From NCBI RefSeq assembly GCF_038024095.1, contig NZ_CP150668.1:682001-746000 (forward strand): a stretch of 64,000 bases of DNA, written 5' to 3'. This document shows, one piece after another, positions 25,157 through 34,896 of this stretch. Source of the DNA: Polaribacter tangerinus. GTDB taxonomy: Bacteria > Bacteroidota > Bacteroidia > Flavobacteriales > Flavobacteriaceae. Both the position numbers and the translations under genes were made by a program. Below the pieces are notes generated by a model. That model did not search any database. It had not been told where the DNA came from and saw nothing but the letters and a program-made list of their open reading frames with translations. Position 1 is the first letter of the stretch; every line of letters starts with the position of its first letter.

Positions 25157-25672
25157 ATGCATACAATTGTTAAAGCAACCATTAAAGATGTAAAAGCACT
25201 GGCAGAAGTTGGTAAGAAAGCGTTTTTTGTTCCCCATCAAAAAGCTATACCCAAAAAAATAATGGAAGCTTATCTTGCAAATAGTTTTAATGAAAACACT
25301 TTAATCGAAGAAATTTCAAATAAAAACTATCAATACAACCTTCTTTTTAAAGACAACGTACTAGCTGGTTTTTCTAAAATAATTACCAATTGTTCAAACA
25401 GTAATATTACAGAAACCGCAGTTACAAAAATGGAACGTCTTTATCTATTAGAGGACTTTTACGGAACAGGATTAGGTAAAGAATTGTTTTTACACAATTT
25501 ACAACTTATTAAAGAGCAACAACAAAAGGGAATTTGGTTGTACGTGTGGATAAAAAATTACAGAGCTATCGATTTTTACAAAAAAGCAGGATTTAAAAAA
25601 ATTGCTGATTTCGATTTTCCAATTTCAGATACAGAAACAAGGCCGAATGATGTTTTCTACCTAGAACTTTAA
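25157..25672 (+). CDS. GNAT-family N-acetyltransferase
   Basis: The 171-residue product shows the GNAT acetyl-CoA core: MERLYLLEDFYGTGLGKELF (motif A, with the GTGLGK pyrophosphate loop) and WIKNYRAIDFYKKAGFKKI (motif B). The substrate cannot be predicted. It is alone on its strand between a terminator and a gene-free stretch. Confidence 0.85.
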   Translation: MHTIVKATIKDVKALAEVGKKAFFVPHQKAIPKKIMEAYLANSFNENTLIEEISNKNYQYNLLFKDNVLAGFSKIITNCSNSNITETAVTKMERLYLLEDFYGTGLGKELFLHNLQLIKEQQQKGIWLYVWIKNYRAIDFYKKAGFKKIADFDFPISDTETRPNDVFYLEL

Positions 25673-25927
25673 AAATTATCTAAAATCTATTGTAAAAAAC
25701 ACCAGTCTCAGTCAAAGTAAATTACTTTTTGAGCTTTCAAACAAAACGTTAGTAGCTCCTCATTTTTGTGTTACAAAAGCTAAAAAATGAATAAAAGTTT
25801 TATCGATAGTTCTAGTTCAGCTAGTAAATAGCTTATGCTATTGTCCGAAAAAAACATTTTTTTTCGAAAGATTTAGAAATAAGTATTTCTAGATCTTGTA
25901 ACCCAGAAAGTAGCTGTTGCTAAAGAG
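25673..25927. other. 255-nt gene-free stretch with several hairpins
   Basis: No ORF is visible. Structures include CGAAAAAAA (25846-25854) pairing with TTTTTTTCG (25858-25866), and TAGAAATA (25874-25881) with TATTTCTA (25884-25891). It lies between convergent genes (GNAT and the pseudouridine synthase) and may serve as a terminator region or be a structured intergenic repeat. Confidence 0.5.
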
Positions 25928-26971
25928 CTAATCTTCGGGTGTTATATTTTTAGAGTTCTCAGAATATGTTCGCCATTTCTCTATACAATCTGTAATATCT
26001 TCCGGAACATTAGAGTCAAACTTCATAAACTCTCCTGTTATTGGATGCGTAAAACCTAGGGTCTTGGCATGCAAAGCTTGTCTTGGTAAAACTTTAAAAC
26101 AGTTATGAACAAACTGTTTGTACTTTGTAAAGGTAGTTCCTTTTAAAATATCATTTCCACCATATCGCTCATCATTAAAAAGTGTATGTCCGATATGCTT
26201 AAAGTGAGCTCTTATTTGATGTGTTCTTCCAGTTTCTAATTTACATTGTACCAACGTAACATATGTTAAGCGCTCTAAAACTTTGTAATGTGTTATAGCA
26301 TGTTTTCCAAAATCTCCATCAGGAAAAACTGCCATTTGCAGCCTGTTTTTTAAACTTCTACCAATGTTACCTTCAATAGTGCCCTCGTCATCTTCTACAT
26401 TTCCCCAAACCAGAGCGTAATATAAACGTTCGGTTGTTCTATCGAAAAATTGTTTAGATAAATGAGCCATTGCAAATTCTGTCTTTGCCACTACGAGTAA
26501 GCCACTGGTATCTTTATCTATTCTATGAACCAAACCTGGCCTTTCATTTGAATTAGAAGGTAAGTTTTCTATATGATAAATTAACCCATTTACTAATGTT
26601 CCCGAATAATTTCCATGACCAGGATGAACCACCATACCAGCAGGTTTATTTACTACAATTAGAGTTTCATCTTCAAAAACAATATCTAATGGTATATTTT
26701 CAGCAACCAATAAATTTTCTGCAGGTGGATACGACAATACCACCCGAACAACATCATTTGGCTTTACCTTATGATTCGATTTTACAGCAACATCATTAAC
26801 CAAAACATTACCAGCTTTTGCAGCCTGTTGCAATTTGCTTCTGGTAGCATTTTCTATAAAATTCATTAAAAATTTATCTACACGCAAAGGCTCCTGTCCT
26901 GCGGTTGCTACAAAATTGTAATGCTCATACAATTCCTCTTTTTCCAAATATTGATGTTGTTCTTCTTGCAA
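25928..26971 (-). CDS. RluD-family 23S rRNA pseudouridine synthase
   Basis: The 347-residue product has an N-terminal S4 RNA-binding domain (LRVDKFLMNFIENATRSKLQ, residues about 29-48) and the synthase catalytic motif HRIDKDTSGLLV with the nucleophilic Asp154. It converts specific uridines to pseudouridine, most likely in 23S rRNA. The start is TTG at 26971; there is no early ATG. It lies downstream of the PASTA gene on the same strand. Confidence 0.9.
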   Translation of the reverse strand: MQEEQHQYLEKEELYEHYNFVATAGQEPLRVDKFLMNFIENATRSKLQQAAKAGNVLVNDVAVKSNHKVKPNDVVRVVLSYPPAENLLVAENIPLDIVFEDETLIVVNKPAGMVVHPGHGNYSGTLVNGLIYHIENLPSNSNERPGLVHRIDKDTSGLLVVAKTEFAMAHLSKQFFDRTTERLYYALVWGNVEDDEGTIEGNIGRSLKNRLQMAVFPDGDFGKHAITHYKVLERLTYVTLVQCKLETGRTHQIRAHFKHIGHTLFNDERYGGNDILKGTTFTKYKQFVHNCFKVLPRQALHAKTLGFTHPITGEFMKFDSNVPEDITDCIEKWRTYSENSKNITPED

Positions 26972-27073
26972 ACTGCTAACTATTAAAACTATGGTTACTA
27001 TTCTTTAAAATAAGCTAATTATAAAGTGATTGGTAGTTACTAAATTATTTTTAATGTACTGAAAATAATGTGT

Positions 27074-27631
27074 TTAACGACCATTTCCATCGCCTAAAAC
27101 TAACTCTACTATAGAATTTAATGGCACTTTATCTCCACTATTTAAAATTTTGTTCTTGTAACGCAAACCTCTAACGACATCTTTACCTATATCGCTAACA
27201 TAGGTTGGGTTTACGCCTACATTTAACCCCATGGCTCTTAATTGAGAAGTAGCTTGCCTTTTTGTCTTACCATCTAAACTAACTATTGTTACATCTCTGT
27301 ATTTCGAAGGATTTAAAGTTAAATATATTTTTCTTTTTTCCTTTACAAAATCGCCAGCAGAAGGCGTTTGCTCTATGACAGATTTCTTTGGATAAGAAGG
27401 GTTATAACTAGCACTGTCTATAATTTTATAAGACAAATCTAAATTGTTCAATATTTCTTCTACTTCGGTAATTGTTCGCTTTTGTAAATCTGGAACCTGT
27501 ATTTTTTGATTGTGATTTGTTACAATGCCAAGCCAATATTTTAAGGCAAAAACAATTAATAATAATCCAAAAACTGCAATGGCAACCTGAATAAAAAACG
27601 TTCTACTTTTTAAAAACTTTATGAAACTCAT
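27074..27631 (-). CDS. PASTA-domain membrane protein
   Basis: The 185-residue product has one N-terminal membrane helix (residues about 12-35). The external part has at least two PASTA repeats, VPDLQKRTITEVEEILNNL and a second including KRQATSQLRAMGLNVG. There is no kinase domain. PASTA repeats bind muropeptides or beta-lactam-like ligands. It is divergent from ddl, which also acts in peptidoglycan synthesis. Confidence 0.85.
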   Translation of the reverse strand: MSFIKFLKSRTFFIQVAIAVFGLLLIVFALKYWLGIVTNHNQKIQVPDLQKRTITEVEEILNNLDLSYKIIDSASYNPSYPKKSVIEQTPSAGDFVKEKRKIYLTLNPSKYRDVTIVSLDGKTKRQATSQLRAMGLNVGVNPTYVSDIGKDVVRGLRYKNKILNSGDKVPLNSIVELVLGDGNGR

Positions 27632-27649
27632 CCCCTTTTTTTTGTGCTA

Positions 27650-27657
27650 CAAATATA
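27650..27657 (-). promoter_or_regulatory. Predicted promoter -7 box of the PASTA gene
   Basis: On the minus strand TATATTTG (27657 to 27650) matches TANNTTTG and lies 18 nt before the ATG. Confidence 0.45.
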
Positions 27658-27694
27658 TAAAAACTAAACGTTGCAGTTTCTATTTATATTTTGA

Positions 27695-27702
27695 TAAATT
27701 TG
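27695..27702 (+). promoter_or_regulatory. Predicted promoter -7 box of ddl
   Basis: TAAATTTG matches TANNTTTG, 19 nt before the ddl ATG. A weak -33 (TTGC at 27671) lies 20 nt upstream. The divergent PASTA promoter lies 38 nt away. Confidence 0.45.
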
Positions 27703-27721
27703 TTTTATTATTTTTACTTCA

Positions 27722-28702
27722 ATGAAAAAAAACATTGCCATTGTAATGGGTGGTTACTCATCCGAAAAACACATCTCTATAAAAAGTGGAGATGTAGTTT
27801 ATAAACATATTAATAAAAAAAAATACAACCCATACAAAGTACATATTTTAAAAGAAAAATGGGTGGTTTTAGATGATAAAGATAACGAGTTTAATATCGA
27901 TAAAAATGATTTTTCTGCCATCATTAACTCTCAAAAAATTAATTTTGATTGTGTTTTTAATGCCATTCATGGATCACCAGGAGAAAATGGAGAATTGTTA
28001 GGCTATTTTAGACTAATTGGTATCAAACATACATCTGCACCTTTTTATCAAATGGCATTAACTTTTAATAAAAGAGATACTTTAAGTGTTGTAAAAGCGT
28101 ATGGTATAAAAACAGCTACTTCAATTTATCTTAACAAAGGAGACGCTATAGACGTAAATGCTATTGTTAAAAAAGTGGGTCTTCCTTGCTTTGTAAAACC
28201 AAATGGAGCAGGCTCTAGTTTTGGAATTTCCAAAGCACATACCAAAGAAGATATTTTACCTGCAATTGAAATTGCATACAAAGAAGACTCAGAAATTTTA
28301 ATTGAATCTTTTTTAGATGGTACAGAGGTATCTGTAGGTGTTATTCAATACAAAGGTAAAACTACCGTTTTACCTATAACAGAAATTGTTTCTGAAAATG
28401 ATTTTTTTGATTATGAAGCCAAATACGAAGGAAAATCTAAAGAAATAACTCCTGCAAGAATTTCTAAGGAACTAGAAAAAAAGGTAATTGAAACTGCCAA
28501 AAAAGTTTATACCATTTTAAATATGGCTGGTTTTTCGAGATCTGAATATATTTTTATGAACAACGAACCTCATTTTATTGAAATGAACACAGTTCCAGGC
28601 TTAACAGAAAAAAGTATTTTACCGCAACAAGCAGCTGCCGCTGGTATTTCTTTAGAAAATCTATTTGAAAATGCAATAGAAGAAGCACTGCTAAACACAT
28701 AA
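27722..28702 (+). CDS. ddl: D-alanine--D-alanine ligase
   Basis: The 326-residue ATP-grasp enzyme has the N-terminal MGGYSSEKHISIKSG, the ATP loop FVKPNGAGSSFGISKA and the C-terminal metal site HFIEMNTVPGLTEKS. It makes D-Ala-D-Ala for peptidoglycan precursors. It is first in an operon with coaD (10-nt gap) and an M14 peptidase. Confidence 0.95.
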   Translation: MKKNIAIVMGGYSSEKHISIKSGDVVYKHINKKKYNPYKVHILKEKWVVLDDKDNEFNIDKNDFSAIINSQKINFDCVFNAIHGSPGENGELLGYFRLIGIKHTSAPFYQMALTFNKRDTLSVVKAYGIKTATSIYLNKGDAIDVNAIVKKVGLPCFVKPNGAGSSFGISKAHTKEDILPAIEIAYKEDSEILIESFLDGTEVSVGVIQYKGKTTVLPITEIVSENDFFDYEAKYEGKSKEITPARISKELEKKVIETAKKVYTILNMAGFSRSEYIFMNNEPHFIEMNTVPGLTEKSILPQQAAAAGISLENLFENAIEEALLNT

Positions 28703-28712
28703 ATTTACTACT

Positions 28713-29168
28713 ATGAAACGTGCAATTTTTCCGGGCTCTTTTGACCCATTAACATTAGGCCATTTAGACATTATAGAAAGAGGTGTTACACTTTTTGATG
28801 AATTAATTATTGCCATAGGTATCAATGCTGATAAAAAATATATGTTCTCTCTAGAGGAACGCAAAGAGTTCATAGAAAACTGTTTTAAAGATAATCCAAA
28901 AATAAAAGTAGTTACCTACAAAGGACTAACAGTTCATTTTTGTAAAGAAAATAATGTCAGTTTTATTTTAAGAGGTCTTAGAAATCCTGCAGATTTTGAG
29001 TTTGAAAAAGCCATAGCGCATACCAACAGAGATTTAGCTTCAATAGAAACTGTTTTTCTATTAACAGCAGCAAGCACCTCTTACATTTCATCTTCTATTG
29101 TTAGAGATGTTATTAGAAATAATGGCGATTACACCAAACTTGTACCACAAACGGTAAGAATAAAATAA
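28713..29168 (+). CDS. coaD: Phosphopantetheine adenylyltransferase
   Basis: The 151-residue product has the nucleotidyltransferase motif FPGSFDPLTLGHLDIIERG (residues 5-23, with the TxGH motif as TLGH) and the SYISSSIVRDV segment (SxTxxR-like). It makes dephospho-CoA from phosphopantetheine and ATP. It is between ddl and the M14 peptidase with small gaps. Confidence 0.96.
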   Translation: MKRAIFPGSFDPLTLGHLDIIERGVTLFDELIIAIGINADKKYMFSLEERKEFIENCFKDNPKIKVVTYKGLTVHFCKENNVSFILRGLRNPADFEFEKAIAHTNRDLASIETVFLLTAASTSYISSSIVRDVIRNNGDYTKLVPQTVRIK

Positions 29169-29171
29169 AAA

Positions 29172-30920
29172 ATGATGAAAAAAATTATACTTATAAGCTT
29201 ACTGCTAATTTCTTTTTCATGTAAAAAATCATCTAAAGACAAAGAAGATTTTATTACAAAATTTGAAAAATCTGAAGGTAAAGAAACGCCAGAGTACGAC
29301 GAAATAATTAGCTTTTACGAGGCACTTGCAAAAAAACATTCTCAAATTTCTTTATTTACATTCGGACAAACAGATGCTGGAAAACCTCTTCATTTGGCAG
29401 TTTACAACAGAGAAGGAATTTATAATGTTTCGGAAATTACCAATAGTACCAAAAATAAAATTTTAATAAACAACGGCATTCATCCAGGAGAGTCAGACGG
29501 TATTGATGCTTCTATGATGCTATTAAGAGATATTGTAGAAAATGATACCCTACAAGAAAAATACAAAAACTCATTAATAGCAATTATTCCTGTTTACAAT
29601 GTTGGTGGAGCACTTAATAGAAATTCATTTACTAGAGCCAATCAAAACGGCCCTAAGGAATATGGGTTTAGAGGAAATGGTAGAAATTATGATTTAAATA
29701 GAGATTTTATAAAACAGGACACCAAAAATGCAGCAGCTTTTGCAGAAATTTTTCACACTGTTTCTCCAGATGTTTTTATTGATAATCATGTAAGTAATGG
29801 GGCAGATTATCAGTATGCTATAACACATCTATTTACTCAACATAATAAACTTGGCGGTAACTTAGGAAATTTCCTAGAAACAAAAATGCGCCCTGAAATA
29901 GAAAAATTGCTGGCTAGAAAAAATATTCCAATTACGCCTTACGTTAATGTTTGGGGCAACACACCAGAACACGGATTCTCTCAGTTTTTCGACTCTCCAA
30001 GATATTCCACAGGCTATACCACGTTATTTAATACCTTAGGTTTAATGGTAGAAACACATATGTTGAAACCATACAAAATAAGAGTTGAACAAACTTACGA
30101 ACTAATGTTTTCGACTTTCGACTTTGCAGAAAATAATAGGGAAGAAATAAAAAGATTACGTAAAAATGCAACTCAAGAACTACTTGCAAAAAAAGAGTAT
30201 CCAATTAGCTACAAAATAAACAGGGATTCACCAACAAAACTTCAGTTTAAAGGTTATGAAGCAAGCTATATACAAAGTGAAGTAACCACCGGAAAACGGC
30301 TTTTTTACAATAGAGATAAGCCTTTTGTTAAAGAAACAAACTACTTTAATAATTTTAAAGAAGATATTAGAATAAAAATACCAAAAGCATATATTTTACA
30401 ACAAGGCTGGCACAAAGTAATTAGCAGACTTAAAAATAACAACATAGTATTTAATCGTTTTAAAAAAGACACCACTTTTGTAGTAGATGTTCAGCATATT
30501 ACAGAATATAAGACCAGAAAAGAAGCGTATGAAGGGCATTATTTGCACTACAATACTCATGTTTCTTCTACAAAAGAAGAAGTAACTTTTAGAGCTGGAG
30601 ATCTTTACATACCTACCAAACAGAGTGGAGTGAGATATCTCATAGAAACATTAGAGGCGGCGGCTACAGACTCCTTTTTTAATTGGAATTTTTTTGATAC
30701 GATTTTACAAAAAAAAGAAGGTTATTCTGCCTATGTCTTTGAAGATATTGCTGCTCAGTTTTTAAAAGAAAATCCAGAAGTAAAAAAAGAACTAGAAAAT
30801 AAAATTGCTACAGATGCTGAGTTTGCAAAAAATGCAAGAGCACAATTAGATTTCGTCTACAAAAAAACTCCCTACTACGAACCGGCCTATTTACGTTTGC
30901 CAATTTTTAAATTGTTTTAA
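29172..30920 (+). CDS. M14-family zinc carboxypeptidase-like lipoprotein
   Basis: The 582-residue product has a lipoprotein signal ending ISFSC near residue 16. It has the M14 zinc site NNGIHPGESDG (His and Glu at about 104-107) and a downstream DNHVSNGADY that supplies the third His. The substrate is unknown; it may trim peptides or act on cell-wall peptides. It starts 3 nt after coaD; a second ATG at 29175 is equally plausible. A terminator is not obvious. Confidence 0.83.
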   Translation: MMKKIILISLLLISFSCKKSSKDKEDFITKFEKSEGKETPEYDEIISFYEALAKKHSQISLFTFGQTDAGKPLHLAVYNREGIYNVSEITNSTKNKILINNGIHPGESDGIDASMMLLRDIVENDTLQEKYKNSLIAIIPVYNVGGALNRNSFTRANQNGPKEYGFRGNGRNYDLNRDFIKQDTKNAAAFAEIFHTVSPDVFIDNHVSNGADYQYAITHLFTQHNKLGGNLGNFLETKMRPEIEKLLARKNIPITPYVNVWGNTPEHGFSQFFDSPRYSTGYTTLFNTLGLMVETHMLKPYKIRVEQTYELMFSTFDFAENNREEIKRLRKNATQELLAKKEYPISYKINRDSPTKLQFKGYEASYIQSEVTTGKRLFYNRDKPFVKETNYFNNFKEDIRIKIPKAYILQQGWHKVISRLKNNNIVFNRFKKDTTFVVDVQHITEYKTRKEAYEGHYLHYNTHVSSTKEEVTFRAGDLYIPTKQSGVRYLIETLEAAATDSFFNWNFFDTILQKKEGYSAYVFEDIAAQFLKENPEVKKELENKIATDAEFAKNARAQLDFVYKKTPYYEPAYLRLPIFKLF

Positions 30921-30988
30921 TTAAAAATAAAAACTTTTTTAAAAATCATTTTATTCGTAACTTCAGAATTTTAAAAAAAGGACTTCAT

Positions 30989-31453
30989 TTGAATACAATT
31001 TTAAAAATTAATGGTAAAACTTACACTGTTCAAGCAGCATCAGAAATGCCATTATTATGGACTATAAGAGACATTATTGGCTTAACAGGTACAAAGTTTG
31101 GTTGTGGTGTTGGGCAATGTGGAGCATGCTCGGTTTTAATAGATGGCAAATTATCTAAATCTTGTAGTGTAACTACCTCTTTTGCCTCTGAAAAAGAAAT
31201 TATTACCATTGAGGGAACTCTAGACAATCTAGAATTGTTACGAAAAGCTTGGCAAGAAGCCAATGTACCGCAATGTGGCTTTTGCCAATCTGGCCAATTA
31301 ATAGCAGCTACCTCACTTTTAAACAATATAAAAAATCCTTCTGATGAAGATATTGATGATGTAATGAGTGCTAATATTTGTAGATGTGGAACATATTCTC
31401 GAATAAAAAAAGCGATAAAAATGGTAGCTGAACCTAAAAAAGATACACCATGA
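30989..31453 (+). CDS. 2Fe-2S subunit of a molybdenum hydroxylase (IorA-like)
   Basis: The 154-residue product has the two cluster motifs of xanthine-oxidase small subunits: the first with Cys39, 44, 47 and 59 (GCGVGQCGACSV), the second with Cys96, 99, 131 and 133 (CGFCQSG and CRCGTYSR). It passes electrons from the molybdenum subunit to an external acceptor. The start is TTG at 30989. The stop overlaps the next gene by 4 nt (ATGA). No FAD subunit is nearby. Confidence 0.9.
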   Translation: MNTILKINGKTYTVQAASEMPLLWTIRDIIGLTGTKFGCGVGQCGACSVLIDGKLSKSCSVTTSFASEKEIITIEGTLDNLELLRKAWQEANVPQCGFCQSGQLIAATSLLNNIKNPSDEDIDDVMSANICRCGTYSRIKKAIKMVAEPKKDTP

Positions 31454-33666
31454 AATCACTTCAAAAAATAGATAGAAGAAATTTTGTAAAACTTTTAGGA
31501 TTAGCATCAGGCGGAATTATTATTGGCTGTAACATTACCGATACCGATAAAAAATTTAAACCCGTATCTAATAATAATTCATTTTCTCCAAATCTTTTTT
31601 TACACATTCAAAAAGATGGAAATACTACAATTATTGCCTCTCGATCGGAAATGGGACAAGGAATAAGAACTTCATTGGCATCTGCCATAGCAGATGAATT
31701 AGAAGCAGACTGGCAATATATTTCTGTAAAACAAGCAATTGGACATGAAAAATATGGCAATCAAAATACTGATGGCTCTAGAAGTGTAAGAACGCTACTA
31801 ACACCAATGCGTAAAATTGGTGCAGCTGCAAAAATGATGCTGATAACTGCTGCGGCAAAAAAATGGAGTGTTCCTGTAAATACCTGTATAGCAGAAAATC
31901 ATTTTATAATAAATACAAATACAAAAGAACGCTTTTTTTATGGTGATTTAGTAGCTGATGCATCAAAGATTCCATTACCTGCATCCGATAAAATTACTTT
32001 AAAAAACACCTCAGATTTCAAATTTATAGGTAAAAAACTTACCAGTATAGATATACATGATTTTACTAACGGAACTGCTAAGTACGGAATAGATATTCGC
32101 TTGCCAAACATGAAATTTGCTGCAATTGCAAGGCCTCCTGTAACTTTTGCTAGCGTTATGAACTTCGATAAAACAGCAACTGAAAACACAAAAGATGTCG
32201 TTGACGTTTTTGAGCTAAAAAGATTAACTCCACCTTTAGGTAAATTTTTTGGGATGCTAGGTGGTGTAGCCGTAGTTGCTAATAACACTTGGGCTGCTTT
32301 TCAAGGAAAAGAATCTTTAAAAATTGATTGGAAAACAGAAAGAAGTAAAGAGTTCGACTCAGAAGAATACATCGATGAATTACAAAAAAGGGTGCTTACA
32401 TCTGGTAAAGTAGTTCCTGGAAGTTATGGTAATGTTCGCAACGCATTTGGTGAGTCTGATAAAATTATTGAAGCTAGCTACAGCGTTCCTTTTTTAGTTC
32501 ATGCACCAATGGAAGTTCCGAACGCCACAGCTTGGTTTAAAGAGCAAACAATTGAAGTTTGGGCACCTGTACAAGACCCACAAACAGCAAGAAATGAATT
32601 GTCTCATTTTTTTAAAATTCCAATAGAAAACATTACCATTCATATTACTTTTCTAGGAGGTGGATTTGGACGAAAATCAAAATCTGACTTTGTTGTCGAG
32701 GCAGTTGCAATTTCAAAAAAAATAAAAGCACCTGTTCAAGTTGTTTGGTCTAGAGAAGACGATATTAAACACAGTTTTTACCATGCCACAAGTGCGCAAT
32801 ATATAAAAGCTAGTATTTCTAATGAAAATAAAGTTACTGGTTGGCTTCAAAGAGTAGGCTTTCCTTCTATTGTATCTTCTTTTAAGCCATACTCCGACTA
32901 TGCATCTGGTTTCGAATTAAATCAAGGTTTTACAAATAATCCCTATCAACTTACTAATTTTAGGCTAGAAAATGTAAAAGCTATCGCACCTTTAAGAATT
33001 GGATGGATGCGCTCTGTAGTTCATATACACAGTGCATTTGGCAATAATTGCTTTGTAGATGAACTTGCAGATGCAGTTAAAAAAGATCCGGTAGAATTTC
33101 ATATAGAATTGTTAGGTAAAAACCGAATTGTGAATGGAAAATCTAAGTTTCCTTTTAACACTAAACGTTTAAAAGACGTTTTAAAAGCAACTGCAAAAAT
33201 GGCTGACTGGGGCAAAAAGCTTCCAAAAAACCACGGAATGGGTGTTGCCATTCATTATAGCTTTTACAGCTATGTTGCAACTATCGTAGAAGTTGCTGTA
33301 AAAGAAAATAAAGTGAAAATAGAAAACATTTGGACTACCATAGATTGTGGTTTAGCATTAAATAAAGATGCCATTACTAGTCAGCTAGAAGGCGCAGCAA
33401 TTTTCGGAATGTCGTTAACCTTTTTTGGAGAAATAACCACAAAAAATGGTGCTGTAGAACAACACAATTTCTTCGACTATAAAATGGTAAGGATGAAAGA
33501 TAATCCGAATATTGAAATTAAAATAATGGATAAAATGGAAGAACCACCAACTGGAGTAGGTGAACCTGGTGTTCCTGTAATTGCACCAGCAATTTGCAAC
33601 GCTATTTTTAATGCCACAAATAAAAGAATTAGAACTTTACCACTTACTAAATCAGGAATGGTTTAG
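31450..33666 (+). CDS. Molybdopterin subunit of a molybdenum hydroxylase (IorB-like), Tat lipoprotein
   Basis: The 738-residue product begins with a twin-arginine signal, DRRNFVKLLGLASGG, with a lipobox-like IIIGC at about residue 27. The mature part has the molybdopterin-binding GGGFGRKSKSDFVVEA and the catalytic Glu region GVGEPGVPVIAP. It should hydroxylate an aldehyde or N-heterocycle outside the cytoplasm. The Tat signal matches the need to fold with cofactor before export. The substrate is unknown, and isoquinoline is not implied. Confidence 0.88.
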   Translation: MKSLQKIDRRNFVKLLGLASGGIIIGCNITDTDKKFKPVSNNNSFSPNLFLHIQKDGNTTIIASRSEMGQGIRTSLASAIADELEADWQYISVKQAIGHEKYGNQNTDGSRSVRTLLTPMRKIGAAAKMMLITAAAKKWSVPVNTCIAENHFIINTNTKERFFYGDLVADASKIPLPASDKITLKNTSDFKFIGKKLTSIDIHDFTNGTAKYGIDIRLPNMKFAAIARPPVTFASVMNFDKTATENTKDVVDVFELKRLTPPLGKFFGMLGGVAVVANNTWAAFQGKESLKIDWKTERSKEFDSEEYIDELQKRVLTSGKVVPGSYGNVRNAFGESDKIIEASYSVPFLVHAPMEVPNATAWFKEQTIEVWAPVQDPQTARNELSHFFKIPIENITIHITFLGGGFGRKSKSDFVVEAVAISKKIKAPVQVVWSREDDIKHSFYHATSAQYIKASISNENKVTGWLQRVGFPSIVSSFKPYSDYASGFELNQGFTNNPYQLTNFRLENVKAIAPLRIGWMRSVVHIHSAFGNNCFVDELADAVKKDPVEFHIELLGKNRIVNGKSKFPFNTKRLKDVLKATAKMADWGKKLPKNHGMGVAIHYSFYSYVATIVEVAVKENKVKIENIWTTIDCGLALNKDAITSQLEGAAIFGMSLTFFGEITTKNGAVEQHNFFDYKMVRMKDNPNIEIKIMDKMEEPPTGVGEPGVPVIAPAICNAIFNATNKRIRTLPLTKSGMV

Positions 33667-33704
33667 GAAGATTAGTAATTATATTAGAGTATATAGTTAC
33701 AAAA

Positions 33705-34112
33705 TTATCTTTTTGTTAAATGCTCTTCTATATCAGAAATATGATACTGAAGTGCCTCTGCAGAAATTTGTATTTCTTTAATTAACAAACCTAAAGAAAT
33801 TATTAATAAAATTAATGCTACCCCAAAACTATAGATAGCTATCATTGGAAAGTTTATATAAATTAAAAACATTGTAAACACACATAATAGAAGACTCGAA
33901 ATACCAAAAATCTGCATCCATCTTGTTAAATTTAATCGCAATTTTAAGTTTCTAATTTGGCGTAAAAGTGTAGCGTCTTGTTTCTCTAAATAAATAGCAT
34001 GTAAATTTCTTATAACTGCAGCATATGCAAGAAACCTATTTGTGTAAGCTAACATTATTAAAGAAATAGCTGAAAATAGTAACGCCGGTGTAGTTAGTGT
34101 TAATTGTTCCAT
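33705..34112 (-). CDS. DUF2721 membrane protein
   Basis: The 135-residue product has three hydrophobic helices (about 8-30, 70-90 and 93-115) and the family-like segment PALLFSAISLIMLAYTNRFL. It is a small integral membrane protein of unknown function. It is convergent with the molybdenum hydroxylase and divergent from the peptidase gene. Confidence 0.75.
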   Translation of the reverse strand: MEQLTLTTPALLFSAISLIMLAYTNRFLAYAAVIRNLHAIYLEKQDATLLRQIRNLKLRLNLTRWMQIFGISSLLLCVFTMFLIYINFPMIAIYSFGVALILLIISLGLLIKEIQISAEALQYHISDIEEHLTKR

Positions 34113-34163
34113 AATTATTATTCAAATTTACGCAATAATTTATGAGTAGCCCATTTCAGATAC

Positions 34164-34179
34164 TATTTTTGTATTTTTG
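34164..34179 (+). promoter_or_regulatory. Two adjacent TATTTTTG boxes before the dipeptidase gene
   Basis: TATTTTTG occurs at 34164-34171 and again at 34172-34179, both matching TANNTTTG. The first is 13 nt before the ATG, so the transcript would have a very short leader. Confidence 0.4.
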
Positions 34180-34184
34180 ATCAT

Positions 34185-34853
34185 ATGAAAAATTTAATTT
34201 TAATATTAATACTAATTTTTAGTCAATCATTAACCGCACAAAATTTACCAAAAGAGTTTGTTTACTTGCAGGATATTGATAATTCTATTGTAGTAGAACT
34301 TCGCTATTTCACTTCAAATAACTTTACAGGCAAACCAGTAAATGGATACAATGCTAATTGCCTAATCATAAGTAAAAAGGCCGCTTTAGGATTGAAAAAA
34401 GTTCAAAAAGAACTATTAAAAAAAGGCATGAGCATTAAAATTTTTGATGCTTACAGACCACAGAAAGCTGTTGACCATTTTATAAGCTGGGCAAAAAAAT
34501 TGAATGATACCTTAGCGAAAAAATCCTATTATCCGAAAGTAAAAAAAAACAATCTCTTTAAATTAGGATATATTGCAAGTAAATCTGGACACTCTAGAGG
34601 AAGTACAGTAGATCTTACTATTATTAATATAGATACAAAACAGGAGTTAGATATGGGAAGTAGCTATGATTTTTTTGGAGAAGAATCGCATCCTTTCTAC
34701 CCTAAAATAACTGTAAAACAACAAAAAAATAGAAATTTATTAAGAGCAGTAATGGTTAAAAATGGATTTATTCCCTACAATAAAGAGTGGTGGCATTTTA
34801 CTTTAAAAAATGAACCTTTTCCAAAAACATATTTCGACTTTAATGTAGAATAA
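34185..34853 (+). CDS. M15 D-alanyl-D-alanine dipeptidase (VanX/DdpX-like)
   Basis: The 222-residue product has a signal peptide ending LTAQ. It has the zinc motif SGHSRGSTVDLT (His136, Asp143) and the EWWHF motif (Glu201, His204), the full VanX-type set. It should cleave D-Ala-D-Ala dipeptides in the periplasm, as a scavenger rather than a resistance enzyme; no other van gene is nearby. Confidence 0.88.
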   Translation: MKNLILILILIFSQSLTAQNLPKEFVYLQDIDNSIVVELRYFTSNNFTGKPVNGYNANCLIISKKAALGLKKVQKELLKKGMSIKIFDAYRPQKAVDHFISWAKKLNDTLAKKSYYPKVKKNNLFKLGYIASKSGHSRGSTVDLTIINIDTKQELDMGSSYDFFGEESHPFYPKITVKQQKNRNLLRAVMVKNGFIPYNKEWWHFTLKNEPFPKTYFDFNVE

Positions 34854-34896
34854 AAGATTTTAACAAATTTTAAAGAACACCAAATAAAAACGGTAC

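Noticed and set aside
34185..34853. Vancomycin resistance (vanX)
   Set aside because: No vanH or vanA homologue is adjacent; ddl at 27722 is a standard ligase. A scavenging dipeptidase fits better.
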